From positions 1 to 16,155 of the forward strand of contig CAZKOB010000075.1 of the NCBI GenBank assembly GCA_964554265.1: a stretch of 16,155 bases of DNA, written 5' to 3'. The notes beneath the pieces were generated by a model. It did no database searches, was not told the origin of the DNA, and worked only from the letters and a program-made list of their open reading frames with translations. Source of the stretch: RGIG8745 sp964554265. Its GTDB lineage: Bacteria > Bacteroidota > Bacteroidia > Bacteroidales > Bacteroidaceae. The position numbers were made by a program, and so were the translations under genes. This document shows, piece by piece, positions 7,557-15,396 of the stretch (its first letter is position 1; each line of letters starts with the position of its first letter).

Positions 7557-8921
7557 TTATATACCGAACAATCTCATTATGTCATTGCCGTTTGCAAGGA
7601 TTAATAAGCCCAGAAGTATGAACATTCCCACGTATTGTGCTCTCTCCAGAAATTTGTCACTTGGTTTACGTCCGGTGATGATTTCATACAATGTAAAGAA
7701 TGCATGTCCACCGTCGAGTGCAGGTATTGGCAGTACATTCATGAAGCCGAGCATTATCGAGAGGAACGCGGTAAGCATCCAAAAGCGGTGCCAGTCCCAT
7801 ACATCTGGGAATATGTTGCCTATGGAGATGAATCCTCCTACATTGCGTGCTCCTTGTTTAGTGAATACATACTTCAAGTCGCTGACGTAGCCGACTAAGG
7901 TCTCGCATCCGAATTTTATGCCTGCTGGTATGGATTCAAATAATCCGTATTTCTTTTCTGTAATCTTATAGTCTGGAAATTTCACAGTGAATCCCAAAGT
8001 AAATTCAGGAGTAAGCACAGCTGTGAGTGTGTCGCTTTGGTTTACTACCAGTGACAGGGTACGGGCTTTAAGGCTGTCGGAAGATGTAGATTCTTCATTC
8101 AGTACATCTTGTAAACACAACAGTTGAAATTTGAAGTCGTTGAAGTCATTTATTTGTTTGCCGTTGACAGCGGTGATTCTGTCTGTTGTCTTCAAACCAA
8201 TTTTTTCAGCCGGACTGTTAGGGATTATACTGTCTATGCTCATAGGCAGAAGGGGTTCTGCATACATTGGTTCCTGTTGCAGCATCTCTATCAGGTTCAT
8301 CTCGCCCGGCATATTGAGTACAACTTCCTTACCGCTTCTTAAAACAGTGACGGTTTGGGAATTAGATATGTTGCGCAGTTCGGACGTATTCCAAGAACCT
8401 ACCTCTTCGTCGTCGATGCGTATGATAATGTCACCGTCACGGAAACCGTCTGCTTTTGCCGATTCGTTGAATTTGAGTCCGTAAGTCATGTCTTTGGACA
8501 GGATATAACTTTCTCCCCAGACAAACAATACCATCGAATAGATGAAGAAGGCTACAATGAAGTTGACTATGACACCTCCCAACATGATGAGCAGACGCTG
8601 CCATGCCGGTTTACTTCTGAATTCCCAAGGTTGTGCCGGTTGTTTCATTTGTTCCGTATCCATCGACTCGTCTATCATACCGGATATTTTTACATAACCG
8701 CCTAAAGGAAGCCAACCTATACCGTATTGTGTCTGATTTTCATTTTTCTTTTTGTGAGGCCATTTGAACAGGCTGAAGTTCCATGCGTCGAAGAAAAGGT
8801 AAAATTTCTCAACCCTAACCTTGAACAGTTTTGCAAACAAGAAGTGTCCTCCTTCGTGAAGGACAATAAGCAGTGATAACGACAGGAGCACCTGTAATGT
8901 CTTTATGATGACTGTTTCCAT
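7557..8921 (-). CDS. rseP: Site-2 intramembrane zinc metalloprotease RseP
   Basis: This inner-membrane S2P-family protease cleaves within membrane segments, for example of anti-sigma factors or signal-peptide remnants. At 454 aa it has the usual RseP length. The first membrane helix carries the HExxH zinc motif (His22-Glu23, His26 in VLHEGGHFLFAKLF). The third ligand is in LPIPALDGGH (Asp403). Two PDZ domains are readable, at about residues 148-210 and 225-280, followed by two C-terminal membrane segments. It sits 68 nt after dxr, the order seen in many bacteria. No RseA-type anti-sigma factor is encoded in the window, so its substrate is unknown. The symbol follows the family. Confidence 0.96.
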   Translation of the reverse strand: METVIIKTLQVLLSLSLLIVLHEGGHFLFAKLFKVRVEKFYLFFDAWNFSLFKWPHKKKNENQTQYGIGWLPLGGYVKISGMIDESMDTEQMKQPAQPWEFRSKPAWQRLLIMLGGVIVNFIVAFFIYSMVLFVWGESYILSKDMTYGLKFNESAKADGFRDGDIIIRIDDEEVGSWNTSELRNISNSQTVTVLRSGKEVVLNMPGEMNLIEMLQQEPMYAEPLLPMSIDSIIPNSPAEKIGLKTTDRITAVNGKQINDFNDFKFQLLCLQDVLNEESTSSDSLKARTLSLVVNQSDTLTAVLTPEFTLGFTVKFPDYKITEKKYGLFESIPAGIKFGCETLVGYVSDLKYVFTKQGARNVGGFISIGNIFPDVWDWHRFWMLTAFLSIMLGFMNVLPIPALDGGHAFFTLYEIITGRKPSDKFLERAQYVGMFILLGLLILANGNDIMRLFGI

Positions 8922-8989
8922 AATCTATTGATGGTCTTTGTTTTGTTTAATCTTTTCCTTATGCTTGACTGGTGGTAATCAATCTTTTG

Positions 8990-10132
8990 TTATATCATAC
9001 TTGATACAAATTCGCGTGTCTCCCTGTCTGTTTCCATATAGGTTTCAAGAGAAGAATCCGCATTGAAAGCTATATGGTACATGGATTCCTCTATGATTTC
9101 ACTTATGCGTTCAAACGAAATCTTGTCCGTTATGAATGCGCGGTTGGCAATTTCATTGGCCGCATTGACTATGCAAGGCATATTGCCACCCATTTCCAGC
9201 GCCTTGTATGCAATGTCAAGACATCTGAAGCGTTCTGTGTCCGGCTTTTCAAATGTCATGTCCTTCAGCTTGAAGAAATCTATGCGTTCAAACGAAGAGT
9301 GTAATCGTTTGGGATAGCTGAAAGCGTACTGTATAGGCAAGCGCATATCCGGCATTCCGAGCTGTGCTTTTACTGCTCCGTCTTCAAACTGAATCATCGA
9401 ATGTATCATTGCTTGCGGATGTACTACAACTTGAATCTGTTCCGGCTTGACATCGAATAGCCATTTGGCTTCAATGACTTCAAACCCCTTGTTCATGAGT
9501 GTGGCCGAATCAATGGTGATTTTAGCCCCCATGTTCCATGTGGGGTGGGATAGAGCCTGAGCTTTTGTCACAGTCTTCAGCTCTTCTTTCGAGTATGTAC
9601 GGAACGGACCGCCGGATGCGGTCAGAAGAATTTTTTCTATTCTGTTGCCCGGCTCCAGACATTGGAATATGGCTGAATGTTCGGAATCCACAGGAAGTAT
9701 CGGCACTTCATATTGATAGGACAGCCTTTTGATAAGTTCGCCGGCTACTACCAGCGTCTCCTTGTTTGCAAGTGCAATAACTTTCTTTGCCTTTATCGCA
9801 CTGATTGTTGGGCGAAGCCCTGCGAAACCAACCATTGAAGCCAGTACTATGTCCACATTGTCATCCTGTACCACTTCACACAGGGCTTCCGCACCGGCAT
9901 AGACCTTTATGGGAAGGTCTGCAAGTGCATCCTTTACAGTGGTGTAATGTTTTTCATTTGCTATTACAACGGCTTCCGGCTCAAAACGTCTCGCCTGTTC
10001 TATCAGCTTGTCGGCACTGTTGCCGGCTGTAAGTACGTATGCTTCGTAAAGATCACGGTGTTCGGATATGACATCGAGAGCCTGTGTGCCTATCGAACCG
10101 GTTGAACCTAATATGGCTATTTTTCGTTTCAT
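8990..10132 (-). CDS. dxr: 1-deoxy-D-xylulose 5-phosphate reductoisomerase
   Basis: Dxr makes 2-C-methyl-D-erythritol 4-phosphate from DXP with NADPH, the first committed step of the MEP pathway and the target of fosmidomycin. The protein is 380 aa. The NADPH loop GSTGSIGT is at residues 9-16. VDSEHSAIFQCL carries metal and substrate ligands, and LTASGGPFR, HPTWNMGAKITIDSATLMNK and the C-terminal helical domain complete the standard architecture. The start MKRKIAILGSTGSIG is unambiguous. It lies 86 nt after rimM and 68 nt before rseP. Nothing unusual is seen in the active site. Confidence 0.98.
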   Translation of the reverse strand: MKRKIAILGSTGSIGTQALDVISEHRDLYEAYVLTAGNSADKLIEQARRFEPEAVVIANEKHYTTVKDALADLPIKVYAGAEALCEVVQDDNVDIVLASMVGFAGLRPTISAIKAKKVIALANKETLVVAGELIKRLSYQYEVPILPVDSEHSAIFQCLEPGNRIEKILLTASGGPFRTYSKEELKTVTKAQALSHPTWNMGAKITIDSATLMNKGFEVIEAKWLFDVKPEQIQVVVHPQAMIHSMIQFEDGAVKAQLGMPDMRLPIQYAFSYPKRLHSSFERIDFFKLKDMTFEKPDTERFRCLDIAYKALEMGGNMPCIVNAANEIANRAFITDKISFERISEIIEESMYHIAFNADSSLETYMETDRETREFVSSMI

Positions 10133-10218
10133 GATAGTTGGTCAAAAGTTATGATTACAAGTATATACTCTGCTCTGTGGCAAAATGTAATTCATAATTA
10201 TTCTTGTAGTTATAGTTC

Positions 10219-10740
10219 CTAAAGTTCCGTTATGCCTAAAGGCAGATTCATCGTTATAATCTTGTTGTCAAAATCTATATCTGTAATCAGATCTTTGTTG
10301 GCCGGAACCAGCACCTGCCTTCCGTCTGTTCCTGTCAGCACGAATAACCGGTTTTCCGTAGAGTCGTCTATGTCGACAATCTTTCCGGCAGTGGTACCGT
10401 CAGTATCTTTAATGTCGAATCCCGTAAAATAGGATAGAGGCATTTCATTGTCTTCGTCTTCCAGGGCAAATTTCTTTTCAAAATACACGTTTGCCCCTAT
10501 AAGTTGTTGAGCACTTTCTTCCGTGTCTATATCTTCAAATTTCACGAGTGCAGAATCCTCAGAGCGGAATCTGTAATTTTCGATAAAAAAGGGAACGAGT
10601 ATTCCCTCTATTTCGCATATCAAATAATCGCAATCGGTGCGGTCAAAGATGTCGTCTGTAAAGCAGAACACAACCTCGCCTTTCAGTGCATGCTTTTTGG
10701 TTATTTTTCCGATAGGGTAAACGTCCTCCTGCTTAATCAT
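10219..10740 (-). CDS. rimM: 16S rRNA processing protein RimM
   Basis: RimM assists maturation of the 30S subunit head and binds ribosomal protein S19. The 173-aa protein has the N-terminal RimM barrel (IGKITKKHALKGEVVFCFTDD, residues ~12-85) and a C-terminal PRC-barrel (YFTGFDIKDTDGTTAGKIVDI onward, ~100-168) ending in an NLPLGITEL-type motif. In many bacteria rimM sits with rpsP and trmD. Here it follows murA by 80 nt and precedes dxr, an arrangement I associate with Bacteroidales. The start at MIKQEDVYPIGKI fits the family. Confidence 0.95.
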   Translation of the reverse strand: MIKQEDVYPIGKITKKHALKGEVVFCFTDDIFDRTDCDYLICEIEGILVPFFIENYRFRSEDSALVKFEDIDTEESAQQLIGANVYFEKKFALEDEDNEMPLSYFTGFDIKDTDGTTAGKIVDIDDSTENRLFVLTGTDGRQVLVPANKDLITDIDFDNKIITMNLPLGITEL

Positions 10741-10794
10741 GGATGGAATTTGGGATTAAAAGGAATATTTGTTTTCTCTTCTTCTTTTTTCTCG

Positions 10795-10809
10795 GGCAAG
10801 ATTCTTGCC
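10795..10809. other. 15-nt perfect palindrome between murA and rimM
   Basis: GGCAAGA (10795-10801) and TCTTGCC (10803-10809) are exact reverse complements around T10802, starting 11 nt after the murA stop codon. On the minus strand the hairpin is followed by a purine-rich stretch, not by T residues. It is therefore not a classical terminator. An mRNA-stability hairpin or partial terminator is possible. Confidence 0.4.
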
Positions 10810-10820
10810 TTTGAGGGCCA

Positions 10821-12128
10821 CTACGGCAGTCTCTTGATGTTTGCACCGAGAGCAGTCAGTCTTGCCTCGATGTTCTCATATCCGCGGTCTATCTGTTCAA
10901 TGTTGCTGATCATACTCGTGCCGTTTGCGCTCAGTGCTGCTATCAGCAGGGCTATTCCTGCACGTATGTCGGGCGAAGACATCTTTGAGCCTTTCAGCTT
11001 CATCTTGTTGTCATGCCCTACCACTACAGCACGGTGAGGGTCGCAAAGAATAATCTGTGCTCCCATGTCTATCAGTTTGTCTACAAAGAACAGACGACTT
11101 TCAAACATCTTCTGATGGATGAGCACGCTGCCGTGAGCCTGGGTGGCCACAACCAGCAACACACTCAGAAGATCCGGGGTCAGCCCGGGCCACGGAGCGT
11201 CTGCAAACGACATGATGCTACCGTCCATGAACGATGAAACCTCGTAATGATCCTGTTCCGGTATGTGTATGTCGTCGCCTATGCGTTCTATCCGGATGCC
11301 GAGGCGGCGGAACATGTTGGGAATGAGACCGAGATTTTCATACGACACATTCCGAATCGTTATGTCGCTGCCTGTCATGGCTGCCATACCGATGAAGCTT
11401 CCCACCTCTATCATGTCCGGGAGAATGGTATGTTCAGTGCCGTGCAATTCCTTCACTCCGTTAATCGTCAGAAGGTTGGACGCTATTCCTGAGATGTCCG
11501 CACCCATAGAGTTGAGCATTTTGCAGAGCTGCTGTATGTATGGCTCGCATGCGGCATTGTATATGGTGGTGGTTCCTTCAGCCATCACTGCCGCCATGAT
11601 GATGTTCGCTGTACCCGTGACGGATGCTTCGTCGAGCAGCATATACTTGCCCTTCAGTTCGTTGGCATCAATCTCATATACCCCTCGCTGATTGTCATGA
11701 TAGAATTTTGCACCAAGCTCATGTATGCCTATAAAGTGGGTGTCCAGTCGGCGCCGGCCTATCTGGTCACCTCCCGGCTTGGCCATATAGGCATGATGAT
11801 AACGTCCGAGAAGCGGTCCGAGCAACAGGATGGAACCTCTCAGTGCGGCACACCGCTGTATAAACTCATCACTGCCGATGTAATCCATGTCGAGCGATTC
11901 TGCCTGAAATCTCCAAGTGTTGTCATGCAGTTTCTTCACTCTCACTCCCATCTTGCTCATCAGGTTGATGAGATTGTTGACATCAAGAATGTTCGGGATG
12001 TTGTTTACGATTACAGGCTCTGCCGTCAACAGCGTCGCACTGATAATCTCAAGTGCTTCGTTCTTGGCTCCTTGTGGGATGATTTCTCCATGCAGTTTAT
12101 GTCCGCCTTCTATGATGAATGATGCCAT
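10821..12128 (-). CDS. murA: UDP-GlcNAc 1-carboxyvinyltransferase, Asp at the Cys115 site
   Basis: MurA transfers enolpyruvate from PEP to UDP-GlcNAc, the first committed step of peptidoglycan synthesis in the cytosol. The 435-aa protein has the substrate-binding Lys22-Asn23 (GAKNEAL) and repeated EPT folds ending in GYENIEARLTALGANIKRL. The active-site loop reads AKPGGDQIGRRRLD, with Asp121 where the E. coli enzyme has Cys115. The codon at 11768-11766 is GAC, so this is a true substitution in the reading. Cys-to-Asp at this site keeps activity and prevents covalent inactivation by fosfomycin in other MurA enzymes. The gene follows the DUF4290 gene by 67 nt and precedes rimM by 80 nt. A second EPT enzyme such as AroA is excluded by the MurA-type N-terminus. 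Confidence 0.97.
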   Translation of the reverse strand: MASFIIEGGHKLHGEIIPQGAKNEALEIISATLLTAEPVIVNNIPNILDVNNLINLMSKMGVRVKKLHDNTWRFQAESLDMDYIGSDEFIQRCAALRGSILLLGPLLGRYHHAYMAKPGGDQIGRRRLDTHFIGIHELGAKFYHDNQRGVYEIDANELKGKYMLLDEASVTGTANIIMAAVMAEGTTTIYNAACEPYIQQLCKMLNSMGADISGIASNLLTINGVKELHGTEHTILPDMIEVGSFIGMAAMTGSDITIRNVSYENLGLIPNMFRRLGIRIERIGDDIHIPEQDHYEVSSFMDGSIMSFADAPWPGLTPDLLSVLLVVATQAHGSVLIHQKMFESRLFFVDKLIDMGAQIILCDPHRAVVVGHDNKMKLKGSKMSSPDIRAGIALLIAALSANGTSMISNIEQIDRGYENIEARLTALGANIKRLP

Positions 12129-12195
12129 TATTCAACAGTGCATTTTACTTGTGACTGAATAGATGCGTTACGGTTGTTTCCGCTGATACGGAATC

Positions 12196-12789
12196 TTATT
12201 TCCTCTTTTTCTTCTTTATGTTCTGCTGCGCATTGTTCAGCAGTTCCGAGTCACTTATAAACTTGAATGTATATGGGTCGAGCTGTACCTTTCCGTCCGT
12301 ATAGCGTGCTAGATCGTCGAGAACCTTCTCCTCGTCCATTGCGTCGCGGTTCCAGTTCGCCAGACTCCTCTTCATTTGGTTGGCAACAAAGGCCGCAAGT
12401 GCGTTTCTTTCCTCCTTGTCTTCTATTTCGCACAGTTTTCTGGTCAGCGATTCCACGATGGCGCCATAGTGCCGTTTCCTTATGTTCTTCTGAGGATAAG
12501 GGATGTGCTCGTGTGGCTTGCAGGTTTCGTCATGCCGTTCTATTTCAACCGGATAGTCGATGTCAAGTTCATAGTTCGACATTGCGGCAAGATGGTTCCA
12601 CATCTTCTGTTTGAAATCTTCCGGGTCGCCGTGCTGTTCCTGCATGTTGGCCATAAGCGACACTATTGTGCAGGCGCATCTCAGACGCTCGTCGCGGTTG
12701 GCGATTGTCTTTGCGTGATCCACCATTTGCTGTATGCAGCGTCCGTATTCCGGAAGAAAGAGCTTGCTTCTCTGTGTGTTATATTTCAT
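12196..12789 (-). CDS. DUF4290 family protein, unknown function
   Basis: This 197-aa protein resembles the DUF4290 family (opening MKYNTQRSKLFLPEYGRCIQ), which to my knowledge is confined to Bacteroidetes and has no established function. It looks soluble and largely helical, with no signal peptide or membrane segment. It has a conserved-looking central PYPQKNIRKRHYG stretch and ends in a strongly basic KKKKRK tail. The tail could contact nucleic acid or ribosomes, but that is speculation. It lies 19 nt after tsaB and 67 nt before murA, so it is very probably co-transcribed with them. The start is unambiguous. Confidence 0.85.
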   Translation of the reverse strand: MKYNTQRSKLFLPEYGRCIQQMVDHAKTIANRDERLRCACTIVSLMANMQEQHGDPEDFKQKMWNHLAAMSNYELDIDYPVEIERHDETCKPHEHIPYPQKNIRKRHYGAIVESLTRKLCEIEDKEERNALAAFVANQMKRSLANWNRDAMDEEKVLDDLARYTDGKVQLDPYTFKFISDSELLNNAQQNIKKKKRK

Positions 12790-12808
12790 TTCTCTGTCTA
12801 TGTGTATA

Positions 12809-13501
12809 CTATAAAAGTTTTTTTGATTTTGTGGCTACGAACTCTTTCAGATAGAACGGTTCAAAATAAGCCACATCCTGAAAGTTGCCCATGACATTGG
12901 CCTTTTCTCCAAGCGGACACATATACTTGGCTATCGGACGTATCCCGTCTATGAAGTGCGCATTAGGATGAAGTATGACATCTTTGCATTTCTCTGCTCC
13001 GTTCCCGAAGAAGTATATGGGATGCTTGTCGAGCAGTTCCCTGAAGGAAGTGTCTGTGATAATCTCGGAATGAGTTTCTACTACCGGTTTCAATGCCCGG
13101 GTATAGACAGCTGTATATACTTCCATCCTGCGTGCGTCGAGCATCGGACATATCAGCGCATCGTCCGGCATGTCGTCGTTGTTGAGAAGCACAGGCACGC
13201 TGAGCACCTCAAGTGTGGGGATGGCTATCAGTTTCAGGTCTCTGGCATAGCAGATGCCTTTCGCCATAGACACACCGATGCGCAATCCCGTATACGAGCC
13301 CGGTCCGCTGCTGACAGCTACGGCATCGAAGGGTATGGCATGATTGTCGGTGAACGACAGTGCTTCGTCTATAAAGGTTCCGAGTTTCTGGGCATGAGAC
13401 GGACCGTTGAAATCTTCAATGTGAAAAATATTCGTTCCGTCCTGACTGACAGCTACCGAACAGGCGTCTGTCGAAGTCTCTATATGCAGAATGCACGACA
13501 T
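12809..13501 (-). CDS. tsaB: tRNA t6A37 biosynthesis protein TsaB
   Basis: TsaB is the scaffold paralogue of TsaD in the TsaBDE complex, which makes threonylcarbamoyl-adenosine at position 37 of ANN-decoding tRNAs. The 230-aa protein begins MSCILHIETSTDACSVAVS, an ASKHA-fold opening. It carries the diagnostic block AVSSGPGSYTGLRIGVSMAKG followed by a LIAIPTLEVL segment. It lacks the metal-binding His residues of TsaD, which supports TsaB. It is the first gene of the minus-strand block, with a TAATTTTG -7 box about 145 nt upstream. TsaD and TsaE are not encoded here. It reads only 19 nt apart from the DUF4290 gene. Confidence 0.95.
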   Translation of the reverse strand: MSCILHIETSTDACSVAVSQDGTNIFHIEDFNGPSHAQKLGTFIDEALSFTDNHAIPFDAVAVSSGPGSYTGLRIGVSMAKGICYARDLKLIAIPTLEVLSVPVLLNNDDMPDDALICPMLDARRMEVYTAVYTRALKPVVETHSEIITDTSFRELLDKHPIYFFGNGAEKCKDVILHPNAHFIDGIRPIAKYMCPLGEKANVMGNFQDVAYFEPFYLKEFVATKSKKLL

Positions 13502-13645
13502 ATCTGTTGTTTATCTTTTTCAAAAAACGTATTTGCATATTGTGTGAATCGGGGGCACACGTGACAAGTGTACATCTCGTCCCTGCAGATTTCCGTTGAT
13601 GTGCCTGCATCCCGATATTGGACTTTATTTTACATCTAATCTTTG

Positions 13646-13653
13646 CAAAATTA
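13646..13653 (-). promoter_or_regulatory. Bacteroidetes -7 box driving tsaB block
   Basis: Read on the minus strand, these positions give TAATTTTG, matching the Bacteroidetes -7 consensus TAnnTTTG. The box faces tsaB, whose start is at 13501, implying a leader of about 140 nt. No good -33 TTTG is seen at the usual distance. It is the only clear -7 match I found in the gaps of the minus-strand block. Confidence 0.5.
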
Positions 13654-13675
13654 CGACAATAAGCGGAAAAAACAC

Positions 13676-13683
13676 TACTTTTG
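13676..13683 (+). promoter_or_regulatory. Bacteroidetes -7 box driving yicC-gmk-nadD
   Basis: TACTTTTG matches the -7 consensus TAnnTTTG and faces yicC, whose start is 62 nt further on. No well-spaced -33 element is evident; the nearest TTTG (13642-13645) is too far away. Just downstream, TTAGCA (13692-13697) and TGCTAA (13705-13710) form a small inverted repeat near the predicted transcript start, a possible operator. Together with the minus-strand box 22 bp away this makes a compact divergent promoter. Confidence 0.5.
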
Positions 13684-13744
13684 TGAAATTTTTAGCATTT
13701 AGGGTGCTAATAATGTTGAAATCAATCAAAACTCAAAGCTTTTT

Positions 13745-14620
13745 ATGATACAGTCGATGACAGGCTATGGGAAGAGCGTAGTCGTATTCAATGGGAAAAA
13801 AATTCATGTAGAGCTGAAATCGCTGAACAGCAAGGCTCTCGACCTTACTGCTCGTGTTGCTTCTCTGTATCGGGAGAAGGAAATGGAGATCCGTCAGTTG
13901 CTGGCCGCAAGGCTTGAACGTGGCAAAGTGGATTTTGTGATGTGGGTTGAGAAGAGCGGTGAACAGACATCTGCTTCTGTCAATCAAAGTGTAATGGCCG
14001 AATACTATCGTCAGATTAAGCGTGCCTGTGCCGAGCAGGGCATTCCTGAACCGGCTGACTGGGTGCCGGTTCTTCTGCGGATGCCGGACGTGATGGCTGT
14101 TGCCGAAGCCGAGGAACTTTCTGATGAGGAGTGGGCTGTTGTGCGTGCTGCCGTGGTCGAGGCGGCTGATAATCTTGTAGATTTCCGCAAGCAGGAAGGT
14201 GCTGCGCTTGAAAGGAAGTTCTCCGAGAAACTCGACAACATTTCTGCTCTCCTTTTGAGCATTGAACCTTTTGAACAGGAGCGTACCGAGAAAATCCGGC
14301 AGCGTATTGTCGAGGCATTGGAGAAGAATATAGGTGTCGATTACGACAAGAACCGCCTTGAACAGGAGATGATATACTATATCGAGAAACTGGATATCAG
14401 CGAGGAGAAGCAGCGTCTGACCAATCATATAAAGTATTTCCGCGAGACGATGGCGGATGGTCACGGACAGGGCAAGAAGCTTGGCTTCATTGCGCAGGAA
14501 ATGGGACGTGAAATCAACACTACCGGAAGCAAGAGCAATCAGGCCGAGATGCAGAACATTGTGGTGAAGATGAAGGATGAACTTGAACAGATCAAGGAGC
14601 AGGTTCTTAATGTCATGTGA
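13745..14620 (+). CDS. yicC: YicC/YloC family endoribonuclease
   Basis: YicC-family proteins are endoribonucleases; in E. coli YicC takes part in decay of the small RNA RyhB. The 291-aa protein starts MIQSMTGYGKSVVVFNGKKI, the family signature, and contains VELKSLNSKALDLTARV. It ends with the DUF1732-type block LGFIAQEMGREINTTGSKSN followed by VVKMKDELEQIKEQVLNVM. It is full length. It is the first of three plus-strand genes and lies 78 nt before gmk, a pairing common in bacteria. The linker to gmk is a polypyrimidine repeat. The symbol follows the E. coli family name. Confidence 0.95.
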   Translation: MIQSMTGYGKSVVVFNGKKIHVELKSLNSKALDLTARVASLYREKEMEIRQLLAARLERGKVDFVMWVEKSGEQTSASVNQSVMAEYYRQIKRACAEQGIPEPADWVPVLLRMPDVMAVAEAEELSDEEWAVVRAAVVEAADNLVDFRKQEGAALERKFSEKLDNISALLLSIEPFEQERTEKIRQRIVEALEKNIGVDYDKNRLEQEMIYYIEKLDISEEKQRLTNHIKYFRETMADGHGQGKKLGFIAQEMGREINTTGSKSNQAEMQNIVVKMKDELEQIKEQVLNVM

Positions 14621-14640
14621 TGACCGGCTCCGCTTGCCTT

Positions 14641-14670
14641 CTTCTTCGTTCTTTTCTTCTTCGTTCTTTT
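14641..14670 (+). repeat. 15-bp polypyrimidine tandem repeat before gmk
   Basis: CTTCTTCGTTCTTTT occurs twice head to tail (14641-14655 and 14656-14670), followed by a partial third copy (CTTCTTTTCTT). It fills most of the yicC-gmk linker, and the gmk ATG follows at 14699. Copy number could vary between strains. A pyrimidine-rich, unstructured leader may influence gmk translation. Confidence 0.7.
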
Positions 14671-14698
14671 CTTCTTTTCTTATTTTTTCAATTGCGAT

Positions 14699-15262
14699 AT
14701 GTCGAAAATCATAGTTTTCTCCGCTCCGTCGGGCAGCGGAAAGTCAACCATAATAAACTGGTTGATGCAGCATGAAGAGCTGAATTTGTATTTTTCTGTT
14801 TCTGCCACGAGTCGTTCACCGCGTGGGGAAGAGCGGCATGGGGTGGAATATTTCTTTTTTACTCCCGATGAGTTCCGGCGCCATATCGAGGCCGGAGATT
14901 TTCTTGAATATGAGGAGGTTTACAAGGACCGTTACTATGGCACCCTGAAGTCGGAGGTCGACAGACTTCTGGACAATGGCCGGAATGTGGTTATCGATGT
15001 CGATGTGCATGGTGCAATGAACATTAAGAAACATTATGCCGACCGTGCTCTGCTGTTGTTCATACAGCCCCCGAGCATCGGTGAACTGCGTCGTCGTCTT
15101 GTCGGGCGCGCCATTGATGCTCCCGAGGTTATCGAGCAGCGTATCGGTAGGGCTGAGTACGAATTGTCGTTTGCTCCTCGATTCGACAAGGTGGTTGTAA
15201 ACGACAATCTCGATGAGGCGAAAGCTGCCACATTGGATATTGTGAAGACTTTTTTTGATTAG
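14699..15262 (+). CDS. gmk: Guanylate kinase
   Basis: Gmk phosphorylates GMP (and dGMP) to GDP with ATP in the cytosol. The 187-aa protein has the P-loop APSGSGKST (residues 9-17), starting with Ala where many homologues have Gly. The GMP-binding SATSRSPRGEERHGVEYFF region follows, then YYGT and the VVIDVDVHGAMNIKK segment, and an RxxxAxxE-like lid near IGRAEYE. It is full length with a clear start. It follows yicC by 78 nt and precedes nadD by 134 nt, that gap being filled by a large inverted repeat. Confidence 0.97.
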   Translation: MSKIIVFSAPSGSGKSTIINWLMQHEELNLYFSVSATSRSPRGEERHGVEYFFFTPDEFRRHIEAGDFLEYEEVYKDRYYGTLKSEVDRLLDNGRNVVIDVDVHGAMNIKKHYADRALLLFIQPPSIGELRRRLVGRAIDAPEVIEQRIGRAEYELSFAPRFDKVVVNDNLDEAKAATLDIVKTFFD

Positions 15263-15263
15263 C

Positions 15264-15378
15264 GGACTTTCAAGAGGATGGGGCCACGGTCTTTTAAGGG
15301 CTTGTTGACGGTGCGGATAAATGTTTGGTCCGCTTTCCGTTGTGCCTTAAAAGCTCATGGCCTCTTTTTTTTAAGTCC
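15264..15378 (+). other. Long imperfect inverted repeat with T-tract before nadD
   Basis: Successive segments pair in nested order: GGACTT (15264-15269) with AAGTCC (15373-15378), GGCCA (15282-15286) with TGGCC (15358-15362), CTTTTAAGG (15291-15299) with CCTTAAAAG (15345-15353), ACGG (15308-15311) with CCGT (15337-15340), and GCGGA (15313-15317) with TCCGC (15329-15333). AAGAGG at 15272-15277 can also compete for CCTCTT at 15361-15366. Eight T residues (15365-15372) end the main stem, 24 nt before the nadD ATG. It could be an intrinsic terminator after gmk, an attenuator or cis-regulatory RNA for nadD, or a degenerate palindromic mobile element. No known riboswitch class is recognised. Confidence 0.7.
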
Positions 15379-15396
15379 AAACGAGAACAATCTGTT

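Noticed and set aside
10504..11037. 177-codon plus-strand frame across rimM and murA
   Set aside because: It crosses two well-supported minus-strand genes and has no recognisable domain.
13733..14464. 243-codon minus-strand frame opposite yicC
   Set aside because: It is a shadow of the clearly recognised yicC frame, with no family features.
15325..15396. Upstream TTG start for NadD
   Set aside because: The extension lies within the folded element and precedes the conserved MKVGVYGGSFNP N-terminus.
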